Source of the DNA: Gracilaria caudata
Lineage: Eukaryota > Rhodophyta > Florideophyceae > Gracilariales > Gracilariaceae
Direction: 5' to 3'
DNA: 18,051 nucleotides
Assembly: GCA_030374735.1 (NCBI GenBank)
Contig: JASCIV010000502.1
Location: 1-18,051 of the forward strand
Within the stretch, counting starts at the first letter, position 1; each line of letters begins with the position of its first letter. Positions 7,375 to 15,209 of the stretch are shown one piece after another. The notes beneath the pieces are model-generated. The model ran no database searches. It saw only the letters and a program-made list of their open reading frames with translations, and was not told where the DNA came from. Position numbers and translations under genes: made by a program.

Positions 7375-7454
7375 TTTGCTTTAGACAAGTAAGCTAGGAA
7401 GCGATGCGAGAAGTTGAGAGAGCAAGGAGAATTTTTGCAAGAGCTGATCGTCGA

Positions 7455-7462
7455 TTTTTATA
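7455..7462 (-). promoter_or_regulatory. TATA box of the jacalin-like gene
   Basis: The minus strand reads GCGTATAAAAATCG here, with TATAAAAA at 7462-7455. It is 81-88 bases before the ATG at 7374, implying a leader of about 50 bases if initiation is 25-30 bases downstream. Confidence 0.55.
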
Positions 7463-7532
7463 CGCGTCGACCTTAGCGTACAGCATGAAGTGCTTGTTCC
7501 AACAAGTTGTTGCCATAGTCCACGGATTAAGA

Positions 7533-7953
7533 TTATTGTAAGAGAAGATTTCGTTCCATCATTTCTTCAACGGAGCAAGAATCCAATGACAAAAGTTGAG
7601 CAACAATGAAGCACACGAAACTGCATAAAGTGAGCAATATGACTGAAAGTACAAGCCAGGTTCCTTCTCTCTGAGGACGTACACTTTCCGTGCACCCGTA
7701 GAACTTCAAAAACAATTACACGAAGCTTTTTTTTGTGATACTGTCTTTGAACGCAAAATTTGCGACTAAGAGGAAATTTTGATAGCTTTGCTCTTAAGGT
7801 ATTAGTTATGTACGGCAACAAATCAGCACTCGTAAGCGTATCCGTCACGAAGCTGGGGGCAATACAGGGCGGAGAGGAGCACTGAACAGCCAAGGTATCA
7901 TCTTCGCACAGACCCCACGTCCTCATGTCCCCGCTTGTGCTCCCCTTACACAT
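7533..7953 (-). pseudogene. Broken C-terminal part of a single-pass membrane protein
   Basis: Two overlapping minus-strand frames. The first, from an ATG at 7953, reads CEDDTLAVQCSSPPCIAPSF, LTSADLLPYITNTLRAK and KKKLRVIVFEVLRVHGK. The second continues after a GAGAGA run near 7668-7674 as REGTWLVLSVILLTLCSFVC then FIVAQLL, a clear membrane segment, and a short tail ending ERNLLLQ at 7533. Together they resemble an extracellular cysteine-containing region, one transmembrane helix and a cytoplasmic tail. The first frame begins at the edge of the inverted-repeat element (7961 on), so that insertion may have removed the 5' part. It is possibly related to the membrane-glycoprotein family at 11.3-15.5 kb (TW just before the helix), but this is weak. 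Confidence 0.35.
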
Positions 7954-7960
7954 GTACTTT

Positions 7961-8225
7961 TATTTATTTTTTAATATTTTTTTGAAGCACGGCCAAAAAC
8001 TACGTGTGAGTGTTGGCATAGAGAACGCTCTGTAATGTCAGCCATGGCACCGTCGATGTGACAGCGAGACGGTTGCATCGCTTGGATACTTTGCTAGGCC
8101 TTTTTGAGCCAAGCGATGCTGACGAGTGCCCGATGATCTAGAAACGCTCTGCGATTCTTGCTGCATTCAAAGAACGTGGCGCGGGCGCATCAAGTGGAAT
8201 AGTCTGTCAGAGGAGGTGCAGAATT
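7961..8225 (+). repeat. Left arm of the inverted repeat
   Basis: Pairs with 8615-8866 in reverse complement. It carries about 20 extra bases near 8045-8065 compared with the right arm. Confidence 0.75.
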
Positions 8226-8614
8226 TTGATAAGAGCACACAGTTGCTGATGCCACAAGCGCCGAGTCTCTCAAGCTTTGCGTTTTGAGCTTATCATTCAG
8301 TTCATCTCTCAGAAACAAAGTGATCAGTTTCACAACTGGACCATGGCACAAGACCACTGACTGACGGTTGCTTTGCGGTCCTGCTGTACAGCGTTCCATT
8401 GTCACGAATGCATTTGCCTGCCATTACGCTTTGATGTCTCTCTCTCAAACACAATTCACTGCGAGATCTCAACCGGCTGAACTCCAGAGGCGAGGGCAAA
8501 TCCTCCTTACCTATGGCTTCTCCCAACACAAGGTCCATGGCTTTTTAGTGCCCACTTCTGCCAACTGTTGAACGCAGTTCATAACGAACTGATCCGTCGC
8601 AGCCGCTGCTCCGG

Positions 8615-8866
8615 AGCTCAAACTCATCTGACATACTATTCCATTTGAAGCGCTCACGCCCATTCTTTGAATGCAGCAACAATCGCAGAGGCGTTTTTGG
8701 ACCATCGTGCCCTCGTCAGCATCGCTTGGCTCAAAAGGATATCAAAGTATCCAAGTGATGCCACGGGCGCGCTGACATTACAGAGCGTATTCTGTGCCAA
8801 CACTCACACGTTTTTCTTGAGCGCACAATCTGCTTCAAAAATATTAAAAATAAATATGAAATATAT
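8615..8866 (-). repeat. Right arm of the inverted repeat
   Basis: Reverse complement of the left arm. Read on the minus strand it includes a short open frame (GVSASNGIVCQMSLSSGAAA, within 8511-8705) with no known homologue. Confidence 0.75.
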
Positions 8867-8868
8867 TT

Positions 8869-9114
8869 CTATTTTTGCTCCCCGAGCTTGTGCTCGGCAC
8901 CTTCAAACTCTTCCCAATCCGCTTCTCGATCAAGCACAACAACAACATTTGTGCCCATCTCAACGAGCCCTCGGCTCACGTGCATCAGCAGCCAACGGCC
9001 TTTATAGTGCGTTGCCCCAAGGTACGTGTGATAGCGGCTGTACCACGTGCCAGTGACACACGCTTGCGCCTGGAAACAGATCAACGACAACGATTGCTTG
9101 CCGCACTTCTCCAT
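8869..9114 (-). CDS. Small hypothetical frame, possible membrane-protein tail fragment
   Basis: 81 residues from the ATG at 9114 to TAG at 8869, ending against the inverted-repeat element and starting 42 bases downstream of the FkbM stop. The sequence (CVTGTWYSRYHTYLGATHYK, GRWLLMHVSRGLVEM, NVVVVLDREADWEEFEGAEH) is not a recognised family. Its pattern (VxG...Y...G..LL...G..V.V.R) resembles the C-terminal tails of the two membrane glycoproteins (15360-15482 and 11331-11400). About 75 bases near its 3' end match 11055-11130 on the plus strand. It could be a free-standing small gene, but a detached 3' fragment of that family seems likelier. Which of two overlapping frames was coding is unclear. 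Confidence 0.3.
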   Translation of the reverse strand: MEKCGKQSLSLICFQAQACVTGTWYSRYHTYLGATHYKGRWLLMHVSRGLVEMGTNVVVVLDREADWEEFEGAEHKLGEQK

Positions 9115-9156
9115 GAACCGCAGAAAGCGTGACAGTTTTCAATCCAATCGCCGTTC

Positions 9157-10146
9157 TCAGCGAGGTTTACCAAACTCCACACTGCTATGCAAGAAGACCG
9201 CATCCTCACCAAGCAGCGCATTTTCCTTTGTCAGCTCGCCAAATTGCGGAAGGAGGTATCGCACGTATCCTCTCGACGTGAGGTAGTCATCGATTTCCAT
9301 CACGGTGTTCGTTGTTACTTCAATGGACATCACGTTGATGATCACATGATCGAGATCAAATCCTTTCAACACCTCTAGTTCATGTCCCTCAACATCCAAG
9401 CTCAGAAAGTCTATCACAGTCAAAGCATTTCTCTCCAGCACTTGCTTCATCGTTGTGCAACGTTCACGAATCGCGCTTAACTCTACCCCTTGGTACTTCA
9501 ACCTGTCAAAGTTCTTGTACGTGCCGCCCACGATACCGCCTATGTCATGGTGCAGCCCGAACTGAACAGTTTCACCGTCAACACTGCCTACACAAGTAGG
9601 AACCAAGTGGCAAGATCTCATTCGATAAAGCTTCTCAAAGTACTCTGGGTTTCCTTCCACACAAACCCCTTTCCACCCCAAGCAGCGATCGTAGAAGTAC
9701 GTGTTCGAAATGTGAACGGGTTCATTTGCGGCAATGTCCAGATACACGCCACGCCGTTTCAAGTGCTGAAAGTGCTGCGTGTAGAAGAAATAGTCCTGGT
9801 GGTACTGCGAGAACATGCGATACGGAGTACCATCCGCGCATTTCATTGTCTCGCTATCGCGTTCACAACCGTTCAACGGAATCGGATCTTTGAGCAATGC
9901 CTGACAAAAACCTGGGAGATGGTTCCCATACTGCCAGTCGGCACGACTTCCGACATGCACATTGGTGGAGTTTTCCTGAGCACGCTGAAAGGCTGCATTG
10001 GAAGTAACATGAATCTCAGCGTTGTATGCCAAGATACCCAGCGCACTCAGCAGAAACACGAGCAGAAGTGGGACGAAACGCAGCTTGGTAGATTGGCAAT
10101 GTGGTCTGATGCCAGCCTCTGACTCGGTCGTCTTCGAGTTAACCAT
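9157..10146 (-). CDS. FkbM-family methyltransferase, type II membrane protein
   Basis: 329 residues from the ATG at 10146 in ideal context (CACACCATGG) to TGA. The frame is open further upstream but contains no earlier ATG. Residues 1-23 face the cytosol, 24-41 form a signal anchor (FVPLLLVFLLSALGILAY), and the rest is lumenal, so Golgi or ER residence is likely. The SAM-binding fold of FkbM (Methyltransf_21) proteins is clear: motif I YLDIAANEPVHISNT (135-149), the next acidic loop GVCVEGNPEYFEKL (160-173), and the characteristic IDFLSLDVEGHELEVLKGFD (245-264). The family O-methylates hydroxyls of sugars or glycolipids using S-adenosylmethionine, so a polysaccharide or glycoprotein glycan is the probable substrate. 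That is inference from the membrane anchor. One sequon (N59) is visible. It appears intact. Confidence 0.85.
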   Translation of the reverse strand: MVNSKTTESEAGIRPHCQSTKLRFVPLLLVFLLSALGILAYNAEIHVTSNAAFQRAQENSTNVHVGSRADWQYGNHLPGFCQALLKDPIPLNGCERDSETMKCADGTPYRMFSQYHQDYFFYTQHFQHLKRRGVYLDIAANEPVHISNTYFYDRCLGWKGVCVEGNPEYFEKLYRMRSCHLVPTCVGSVDGETVQFGLHHDIGGIVGGTYKNFDRLKYQGVELSAIRERCTTMKQVLERNALTVIDFLSLDVEGHELEVLKGFDLDHVIINVMSIEVTTNTVMEIDDYLTSRGYVRYLLPQFGELTKENALLGEDAVFLHSSVEFGKPR

Positions 10147-10226
10147 GGTGTGAATGAGGAAGGTTGCAGAGCTCGACCACTTCCATCGGAACGTTGAGCA
10201 TATTCCTTCGTACCATGGCCACGGCC

Positions 10227-10233
10227 TTCTATA
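10227..10233 (-). promoter_or_regulatory. TATA-like box upstream of the FkbM gene
   Basis: The minus strand reads GGAATATAGAAGG, 81-87 bases before the ATG at 10146. This is the same distance as the TATA box of the jacalin-like gene. A weak match, supported only by position. Confidence 0.3.
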
Positions 10234-10305
10234 TTCCTGACACAGCCAAACTAGATACTGCTGTAGGACACCCCATGAGCCAGTAGTTTCTCTGTATTCT
10301 CTCAC

Positions 10306-10886
10306 AAAGCGTTGAGTTCATGCGCAGCGCTAATGAACCTTCGTAGAAAATGGCAAGCTTCAAGATGTGAAGATGTAGGCGTTCTGGCCAAAATACGGTC
10401 TTCGTCGTCCTATAATAAGTACTTGTTCCTATAATCCGTTTCCTTGCTTCACGAAATGGTTGGGCAAGTTGAGGACGAGTGTGAGAGACAACGATGAGTT
10501 GATGCAGCGTTGTATTTCATTTTCGATGACATTCTCGAAAACATTCGAGAAGGCGACAAAACAAGCCCTGTATGAATCTCGGATTCTTGGTGGGATGACT
10601 ATGAAAAGAAATGCATCGTAATGGCCAAATGCCCCTCGTAGTATATTGGCCAGTTTAAAGGATATATTCGTTTGTGGGTGTGGTTATTGTTCTAGTGTCG
10701 GAGAATATTGTTTTCTACGTCCTACAGTGTTCCCAGCTGCCACAGCTCGATGTAGCCCAATATGTGCACAATTCTTCTTAGCCAGGGTTTTGCACTAACT
10801 ATTCGTGATCCGGCTAAATAAGAAAGAGATATTTGACGAAAGATCGGAAAGCGTGCGTGGAAGCTTGTCCGTGAGAGTGTCTTGGG
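10306..10886. other. Intergenic stretch with a heat-shock-element-like palindrome
   Basis: No supported gene. The notable site is TTCTCGAA-aaca-TTCGAGAA at 10532-10551, a perfect 8-bp inverted repeat made of TTC/GAA units. The spacing between the central GAA and TTC is four bases, not the canonical two. Confidence 0.4.
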
Positions 10887-10889
10887 TTG

Positions 10890-11156
10890 AAGGATTCACA
10901 TTTATTGTGGTATTTGGAGAGCTTGGAATTCGAAGATACAGTTTTGCTGAGTGCGAAACATTTGCATTACTGTATTTCGTTCTCCGGCATACACCCAGAA
11001 CCAATACACGGGTACGCCCTTCCGATATTATTGGGAGGGTTTTGTTTTTGTTTGCTGTTGTTGTGCGTGATCGAGAAGCGGATTTGGAACAGTTCGGAGG
11101 TGCGAGCACGAGCTCCTCCTGCTCCTCCCTTACACATGCATTTCTTTCATTTTTGA
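10890..11156 (+). pseudogene. C-terminal fragment of a membrane protein
   Basis: An open plus-strand frame without a convincing ATG. It reads SGIHPEPIHGYALPILLGGF and CFCLLLLCVIEKRIWNSSEV: a membrane helix closed by a basic cluster, then a Pro/Ala tail. The DNA around 11055-11130 matches the reverse complement of about 8880-8955, including TGATCGAGAAGCGGATT. In one frame the two share V-V-x-DREADxExF; in another CxIEKRI. The helix-plus-basic layout recalls the C-terminal segment of the two glycoproteins nearby, so this may be a third, eroded family member. No ectodomain is detectable upstream. Confidence 0.3.
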
Positions 11157-11330
11157 AATGAAATGACAAGTGGGCCGCCCCGTGTGCACATGGTCCAAGT
11201 GTACCGCGTGTGCTACTTCCACAACTGGCCACGCCGTCTCAAACGTTGTGAAACGTGTTGTCCACATTGAAGGCATCGAGCGGGCGCGTGGCGCTGCGAT
11301 GCGGCATACGATTCGGTGTAGCGTCCGCAA

Positions 11331-11582
11331 CTATTGCTCCTCTCGTGTCACTGCCACCGTTGCCCATCCATCGTCTGCCGCACAGTCCGCCACCAGCACA
11401 ACTCGCCCCTGGCCGCCCGCTTCTTCAACGCGCTCCCGCTGCCACAGCCAATGCTCGGCCACGCCGTGGGCCGTGGCCAGATTGCCGTTCACCTTCAGTT
11501 TCGATCTCTCCGCACGCAGCACAACATTCACCGCCACCATCGCACACACTCCCACCGCAAGCAACACCATTCCCCAGACGCT
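11331..11582 (-). pseudogene. C-terminal membrane segment and tail of the minus-strand glycoprotein, after an in-frame TAG
   Basis: Directly after the TAG at 11585-11583 the same frame continues for 83 codons to a stop at 11331: SVWGMVLLAVGVCAMVAVNV (membrane helix), then RAERSKLKVNGNLATAH and GRVVLVADCAADDGWATVAV, ending TREEQ. It aligns with the paralogue tail at 15210-15482 (SMWGIVLFFVGIVVLVSL; GKGQVLLLAKEVRDDGWTAV). The frame stays open with conserved residues, so it was coding until recently, or is still translated by readthrough or in another allele. Confidence 0.7.
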
Positions 11583-12797
11583 CTACGTCGGCACCGTCAG
11601 CCGCTCATCGCCGAATTCAAGCTCAACGTCGCGGAATCCCTCTGTGCAAACGCCGCTAATCATGTGGTAGCAAAGTACAGCCAAAACGCCCAGCTCGCGG
11701 TACGTGTGTCTTCCCTCGTTTTTCCCCACCATCCACGGCACCGCTCGCAGCATCTTCAGGTCGTGGAACGATGTCACGCCTTCCAATGCCACCGACATCA
11801 CAAGTTGGAAGTCATCTTCCGAACCCTCGTAGTCGTCAAACAACGCCAAAGCCATTCTGTCGTCGCCAATTGGCACCAAACACACCTCAATCCACGGCCT
11901 TATCGTCGTCCTTGGCTCACCCGTAGACTTTTTGAAAAAGGTTGAAAATCCAAGGCACTCAAACGTCATGTTGCTCTCCGTGCTGTAGTTGGCAGTGAAA
12001 TATGCTTTCGGGTTGTCGTGCGTGTTATTTCCTGATAATACTCGAGTAGATCCTGGTACAAAACTTTCGACGCTAAAGTTGACCGCCAGGTAGCTATACT
12101 TCTCATGAACGCCCACTCTTACGTCTCCCACTTGCTCATACGGTTCACTTGCTTCTGAGGGCTCCATAGCACCACCAAGTCGAAGTTGAGAAGCGTTCCA
12201 GACCTTCCTCTGCACCACGTCAGAAGCCTGAAAAGCCGTCTGCTGAATAAGCTCAGTGGCATTAATCCTTTGCGAATAGTTTTGAAGACACCAAGCAGAT
12301 CTTCCCGTCGCAAAGAAGGTAGAGGAATTGGTCATGTTCAACATCACGGGAGAGTACCATTCCTCTTCAATGTTGTAACATGTGCCCTCCACTCTTTCCA
12401 GTATGCTCCTCATTCTCTTGATATACTCCTGACTGCTTCGATAAACCTGCGACATGCTCGAAGCTTGTATGCTCATGCGGAAAGTATCCGAGCGCGTTGT
12501 CCATGAGGGAGCAGCACCAGTCGAAAACTCCAGCGCCATTTCCAAACCGATGGCTGTCGCCACCGTGACAAGCAACCAGCGTTCACCAAACGACACCGGT
12601 TTGATGCCGCGTCTCACGCGCAACCTAAGCGGTACGTCTGACGGCTGCACATGACCTCTTTTTAACAACGTTCTAGACGTGCGGTACACATGAACTGTGT
12701 CGTAGAGAGCGTTAGCTGCGACGCTTACGGTTAAAGAGAGCACGATATACTTGAGAACATTGAACAGTTCGGGCGATAGAAACGTGAACTGGATCAT
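11583..12797 (-). CDS. Unrecognised multi-pass membrane glycoprotein, paralogue 1, cut short by TAG
   Basis: 404 residues from the ATG at 12797 (AGCAAAATGATC, matching the sister start GTCAAAATGGTG); the frame extends to 12836 only from a TTG. Two hydrophobic segments lie at about 12-30 (FNVLKYIVLSLTVSVAANA) and 73-90 (RWLLVTVATAIGLEMALE). A large domain follows with at least eight N-glycosylation sequons and paired cysteines, so it is probably extracellular or lumenal. Blocks shared with the plus-strand copy are SRTLLK, LEMALxFSTGA, RVEGxCxxI, YxQVGDV, VALEGVxxFHD and LAVL. Identity is about 40% by eye. The frame stops at VPT-TAG where the sister reads PT-TGG, removing the C-terminal helix and an 83-residue tail. 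Function unknown; a surface receptor or adhesion role is only a guess. Confidence 0.75.
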   Translation of the reverse strand: MIQFTFLSPELFNVLKYIVLSLTVSVAANALYDTVHVYRTSRTLLKRGHVQPSDVPLRLRVRRGIKPVSFGERWLLVTVATAIGLEMALEFSTGAAPSWTTRSDTFRMSIQASSMSQVYRSSQEYIKRMRSILERVEGTCYNIEEEWYSPVMLNMTNSSTFFATGRSAWCLQNYSQRINATELIQQTAFQASDVVQRKVWNASQLRLGGAMEPSEASEPYEQVGDVRVGVHEKYSYLAVNFSVESFVPGSTRVLSGNNTHDNPKAYFTANYSTESNMTFECLGFSTFFKKSTGEPRTTIRPWIEVCLVPIGDDRMALALFDDYEGSEDDFQLVMSVALEGVTSFHDLKMLRAVPWMVGKNEGRHTYRELGVLAVLCYHMISGVCTEGFRDVELEFGDERLTVPT

Positions 12798-13501
12798 TTT
12801 GCTACGTTCCACGAACACAGATTGAAGCCGGAGCAAAGTCGGCGAGATTTATGGCGAGATTTATGGCTGATGAAGTGTGCTCGCAATGCGGAGTGGCTTT
12901 GCAACATGTGATCATTTAGTAAGGGATCCTGGTTGGCATGCGTAATGCTACGAATGAAGAGCTTCCGCAAGCATTAGAGTAGAATCCGTATCAAATCTTG
13001 TCTGCTACACGCGCAGGGTTCCTCCCCACACTTCAGCATTCATATGGACCAAAAACACTTCGCGATGCACTCCAGCATACGTGACACGGCGGAATGCTGC
13101 GTGTGCAAGAAACAGCGCGCACGTCAGGGGCTCAATAAACCTTTCCGTTGGGTGTTCGGAGCAAAGCTGCGTGGAGCGCAGCAAGTAAACAACAAACGCA
13201 CGAGACAAAATTGGCCCGTTCGTGAGCTAGAGTTAAGAGTGCTAACTATCTCAACTGCAGCCCGATTAGCATAGAAGGGCTGCGTTGTTGTATTGCGGCA
13301 TGGGCAGATCATCGGCAAAAGCCCTTCATAGTCGCGCCTCTCAGAGCCTTAAAGCTAACCCGTTTCGCAAATGTATGGCCACCCTACACGCCGCCCCAAG
13401 AGGTTGTCTTACAGTTAATTCGAGCCTCTGTGAACTACTTCAGAACTACTCTCGGATGGGATCAGCGTACGGGGCCGGGGCTGCCATCTCTTCACGTCAA
13501 A
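12798..13501. promoter_or_regulatory. Shared 704-bp region between divergent paralogues
   Basis: The two paralogues are transcribed outward from here, so both promoters must lie inside. Near the minus-strand gene there is a perfect 12-bp tandem duplication (GGCGAGATTTAT, 12841-12852 and 12853-12864), giving two CATAAAT boxes on the minus strand 50-68 bases before its ATG. No comparable box is seen before the plus-strand ATG at 13502. Frames in the region are short and unsupported. Confidence 0.45.
12841..12864. repeat. 12-bp perfect tandem duplication
   Basis: GGCGAGATTTAT occurs twice in direct succession. On the minus strand it duplicates a TATA-like CATAAAT in the 5' flank of paralogue 1. 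Confidence 0.85.
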
Positions 13502-14716
13502 ATGGTGAACATCGTCTTCTTACATCCCAATGTCTTCAACGTGCTCAAGTACGTGGTGTTCTCTTTAACCATAGGATGCTCCGCCGACATTGTGCTCAAC
13601 ACCTTCATGCGCCACAACGCCTCCAGAACGCTGCTGAAGAAAGGGCGCTACTGTCCGGCGTACACGCCTCTACGTCTGTCTTTAAGCCGCTCGAACGGTT
13701 GTCATTTGTCGCTGATTGCAACCATCGTCGTCGCTGTCGCTCTGGAAATGGCTCTCGATTTCTCAACGGGCGCCACATCGATCTGGACTACAAGCACGCA
13801 AACGTTTCGAATATCCACACCAATTTCAAATGTTAGCCAGTTTGCTCACACCGTTCCGGAGCATCTTGTGCAACCTCGTCACGCGTTGCAGAGAGTAGAG
13901 GGAGTTTGCTTTGACATTTATGAGCAATGGTACTCTCCTGTTTTCTTCAACCTAACCAACCCCCTTGAGTTCCACAATTTGAAAGTTGCCGCTATTTGCC
14001 CCCAGAACAGGACCAGGAGAGTGAATGCAACATCTTTCATAGAACAGTCCAGGTTTAGCTCAGCTCACATCCTGCAAACTAACATTTGGAACAGATCTCA
14101 ATTGGCGATTGGCAGAGACACGCATTCAGAAGAAACTCAACTTGCTTATGACCAAGTGGGAGATGTGAATATTGGTGCTCTCGAGAAGTACAGCTTTATT
14201 GCAGCTAACGTTTCCGACCACGAGGTCATACCCGGTTCCGAGAGAGCACTGACGGGAAACACTACTCACCTAAATCCATGGGCTCTACAGACAACTCTTT
14301 TTCGCACGAGCAGCGGCACAGCTCTGGAATGCTTCGTGTCGGTGAACTGGAAACGAGATAAGCAAACAGGCGAATGGATCGGAAAGGAAGTGTTCCGGAA
14401 CGCGTGTCTGATACCAATTACAGGAAACAGAAGTGTGTTGGGTCTATATAATGACGTCACTGGAAATGAAGGCGAGCGCTCTCTCATCTTGTTGGTGGCT
14501 TTGGAGGGAGTGATGACATTTCATGACATGCTTGTTCTGAAAGCTGTGCCGTTTCTGATGTATAGAAATGTCAGAATGCACACGAACCGTGAGTTGGCCA
14601 TTTTGGCAGTGCTTGGTAGTCGAATGATCACGGCGTTCGGCATTGGAGGACTGCAAGACGTGAGAATGGAGGTGGACGGTGATTTTGTGACCGTTCCATG
14701 TCGAGACTCAGTGTGA
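13502..14716 (+). pseudogene. Unrecognised multi-pass membrane glycoprotein, paralogue 2, interrupted by an LTR
   Basis: 399 native codons from the ATG at 13502 to CCA at 14698, then five codons (CRDSV) and TGA supplied by inserted DNA. Hydrophobic segments lie at about 12-32 and 72-90, then a long ectodomain with about eight sequons (NVS, NLT, NRT, NAT, NRS and others). It shares the blocks listed for paralogue 1 over its whole length. The native frame resumes in phase at 15210, so insert plus one 5-bp duplication interrupts a gene that would otherwise give 489 residues, against 488 for paralogue 1. As it stands the product lacks its C-terminal helix and tail. Splicing out of the insert is possible but no in-frame GT-AG pair at its edges restores the reading. 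Confidence 0.8.
14694..14698 (+). repeat. Target-site duplication TTCCA, left copy
   Basis: TTCCA precedes the TGT left end and recurs after the ACA right end at 15205-15209. A 5-bp duplication is typical of LTR-retrotransposon integrases. Confidence 0.8.
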
Positions 14717-15204
14717 AGATCCTACCAAACTGATAACAGTGCAGTAGGTTCCAGCGTAGCACTTACTTTGGCTGACGGACCTCTGTTGGTCTGTGTAACC
14801 CAAGTTCGAGCTCTCGCAGATAGAGTCGTTACCCGGCTCCCTGTTGAGCTACGTAGCGATCGATCTACCGATTCCACAAGCGGCAATGACCTGCGGTTGA
14901 AAGTTGCGTATAGCGGCCTTCGGGGTTTTAGTGTTGATGCAAGTCGTGTTGATTTATTCAGTTGTTGTTGTTCTCTATCTAAGTTCTATGGATTCCTTGT
15001 GCACAATTTATATAGATGCAAAGCAGTACAGTCACGTAAAGATGCATATTGATCATTGCGGACTTTCGCCAACGCATATGTGTAGACAACAATGACCATC
15101 TCCGCCATAACCTAAATACTTGTTGCATTGTTGGATTCTATCAGAGACCTCCGTGTAGAGCATGGTTGTTCGTATTCTACATGCAGTGTCCCAGATCTTC
15201 CACA
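14699..15204 (+). mobile_element. Solo LTR (506 bp) inside paralogue 2
   Basis: The insert begins TGTCGAGACTC and ends AGATCTTCCACA, so it has the TG...CA termini (TGT/ACA inverted) of LTRs and a 5-bp target duplication. It has no long frame, no primer-binding site and no internal region, which fits a solo LTR left by recombination between the two LTRs of a full element. A TATA-like TTTATATAG at 15007-15015 is placed as expected for a U3/R promoter. The proof of insertion is the host gene: removing it with one TTCCA restores the reading frame and aligns with paralogue 1. Its family is unknown, and orientation is assumed from the TATA-like box. Confidence 0.82.
15007..15015 (+). promoter_or_regulatory. 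TATA-like box within the solo LTR
   Basis: TTTATATAG about 309 bases into the 506-bp LTR. A promoter here could drive transcription into the downstream host tail at 15210-15482, whose first ATG is 15219. Confidence 0.4.
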
Positions 15205-15209
15205 TTCCA
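15205..15209 (+). repeat. Target-site duplication TTCCA, right copy
   Basis: Identical to 14694-14698. It immediately follows the CA end of the LTR. Confidence 0.8.

Larger units (their letters stand above)
7961..8866. mobile_element. Long inverted-repeat element, about 0.9 kb
   Basis: A left arm at about 7961-8225 is matched in inverted orientation by a right arm at about 8615-8866. Clear blocks include ACGTGTGAGTGTTGGCA (left at 8003; right reverse complement near 8811), GAGCCAAGCGATGCTGACGA (left at 8106; right reverse complement near 8732) and TTGCTGCATTCAAAGAA (left at 8158; right near 8678). By eye the arms are in the mid-80s percent identical, with small indels. The outer edges are AT-rich (TTTAATATTTTT...GAAGCA). 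The core of about 390 bp holds short minus-strand frames without known domains. No transposase is seen. It is a foldback/MITE-type element or two inverted copies of one repeat; superfamily not assigned. Confidence 0.75.

Noticed and set aside
7780..7910. Plus-strand frame resembling a glycoprotein tail (VSVSVTKLGAIQGGEEH)
   Set aside because: The minus-strand frame in the same place is longer and ends in a membrane helix. The resemblance is short and low-complexity.
9490..10122. Plus-strand frame of 210 codons
   Set aside because: It lies entirely antisense to the FkbM gene, whose family motifs are unmistakable. The antisense translation has no domain.
10795..11232. Minus-strand frame of 145 codons
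   Set aside because: Low-complexity Ser/Thr/Asn composition without domain, and no ATG-based support. The plus strand carries a membrane helix and a segment shared with 8880-8955.
11170..11945. Overlapping plus-strand frames rich in His, Arg and Ser
   Set aside because: Antisense shadows of the paralogue 1 coding sequence; their composition is typical of reverse-complemented GC-rich coding DNA.
14699..15209. A spliceosomal intron instead of an LTR in paralogue 2
   Set aside because: No GT-AG pair at the edges restores the frame. The TG...CA ends, 5-bp duplication and exact frame restoration fit an insertion better. RNA data could still overturn this.
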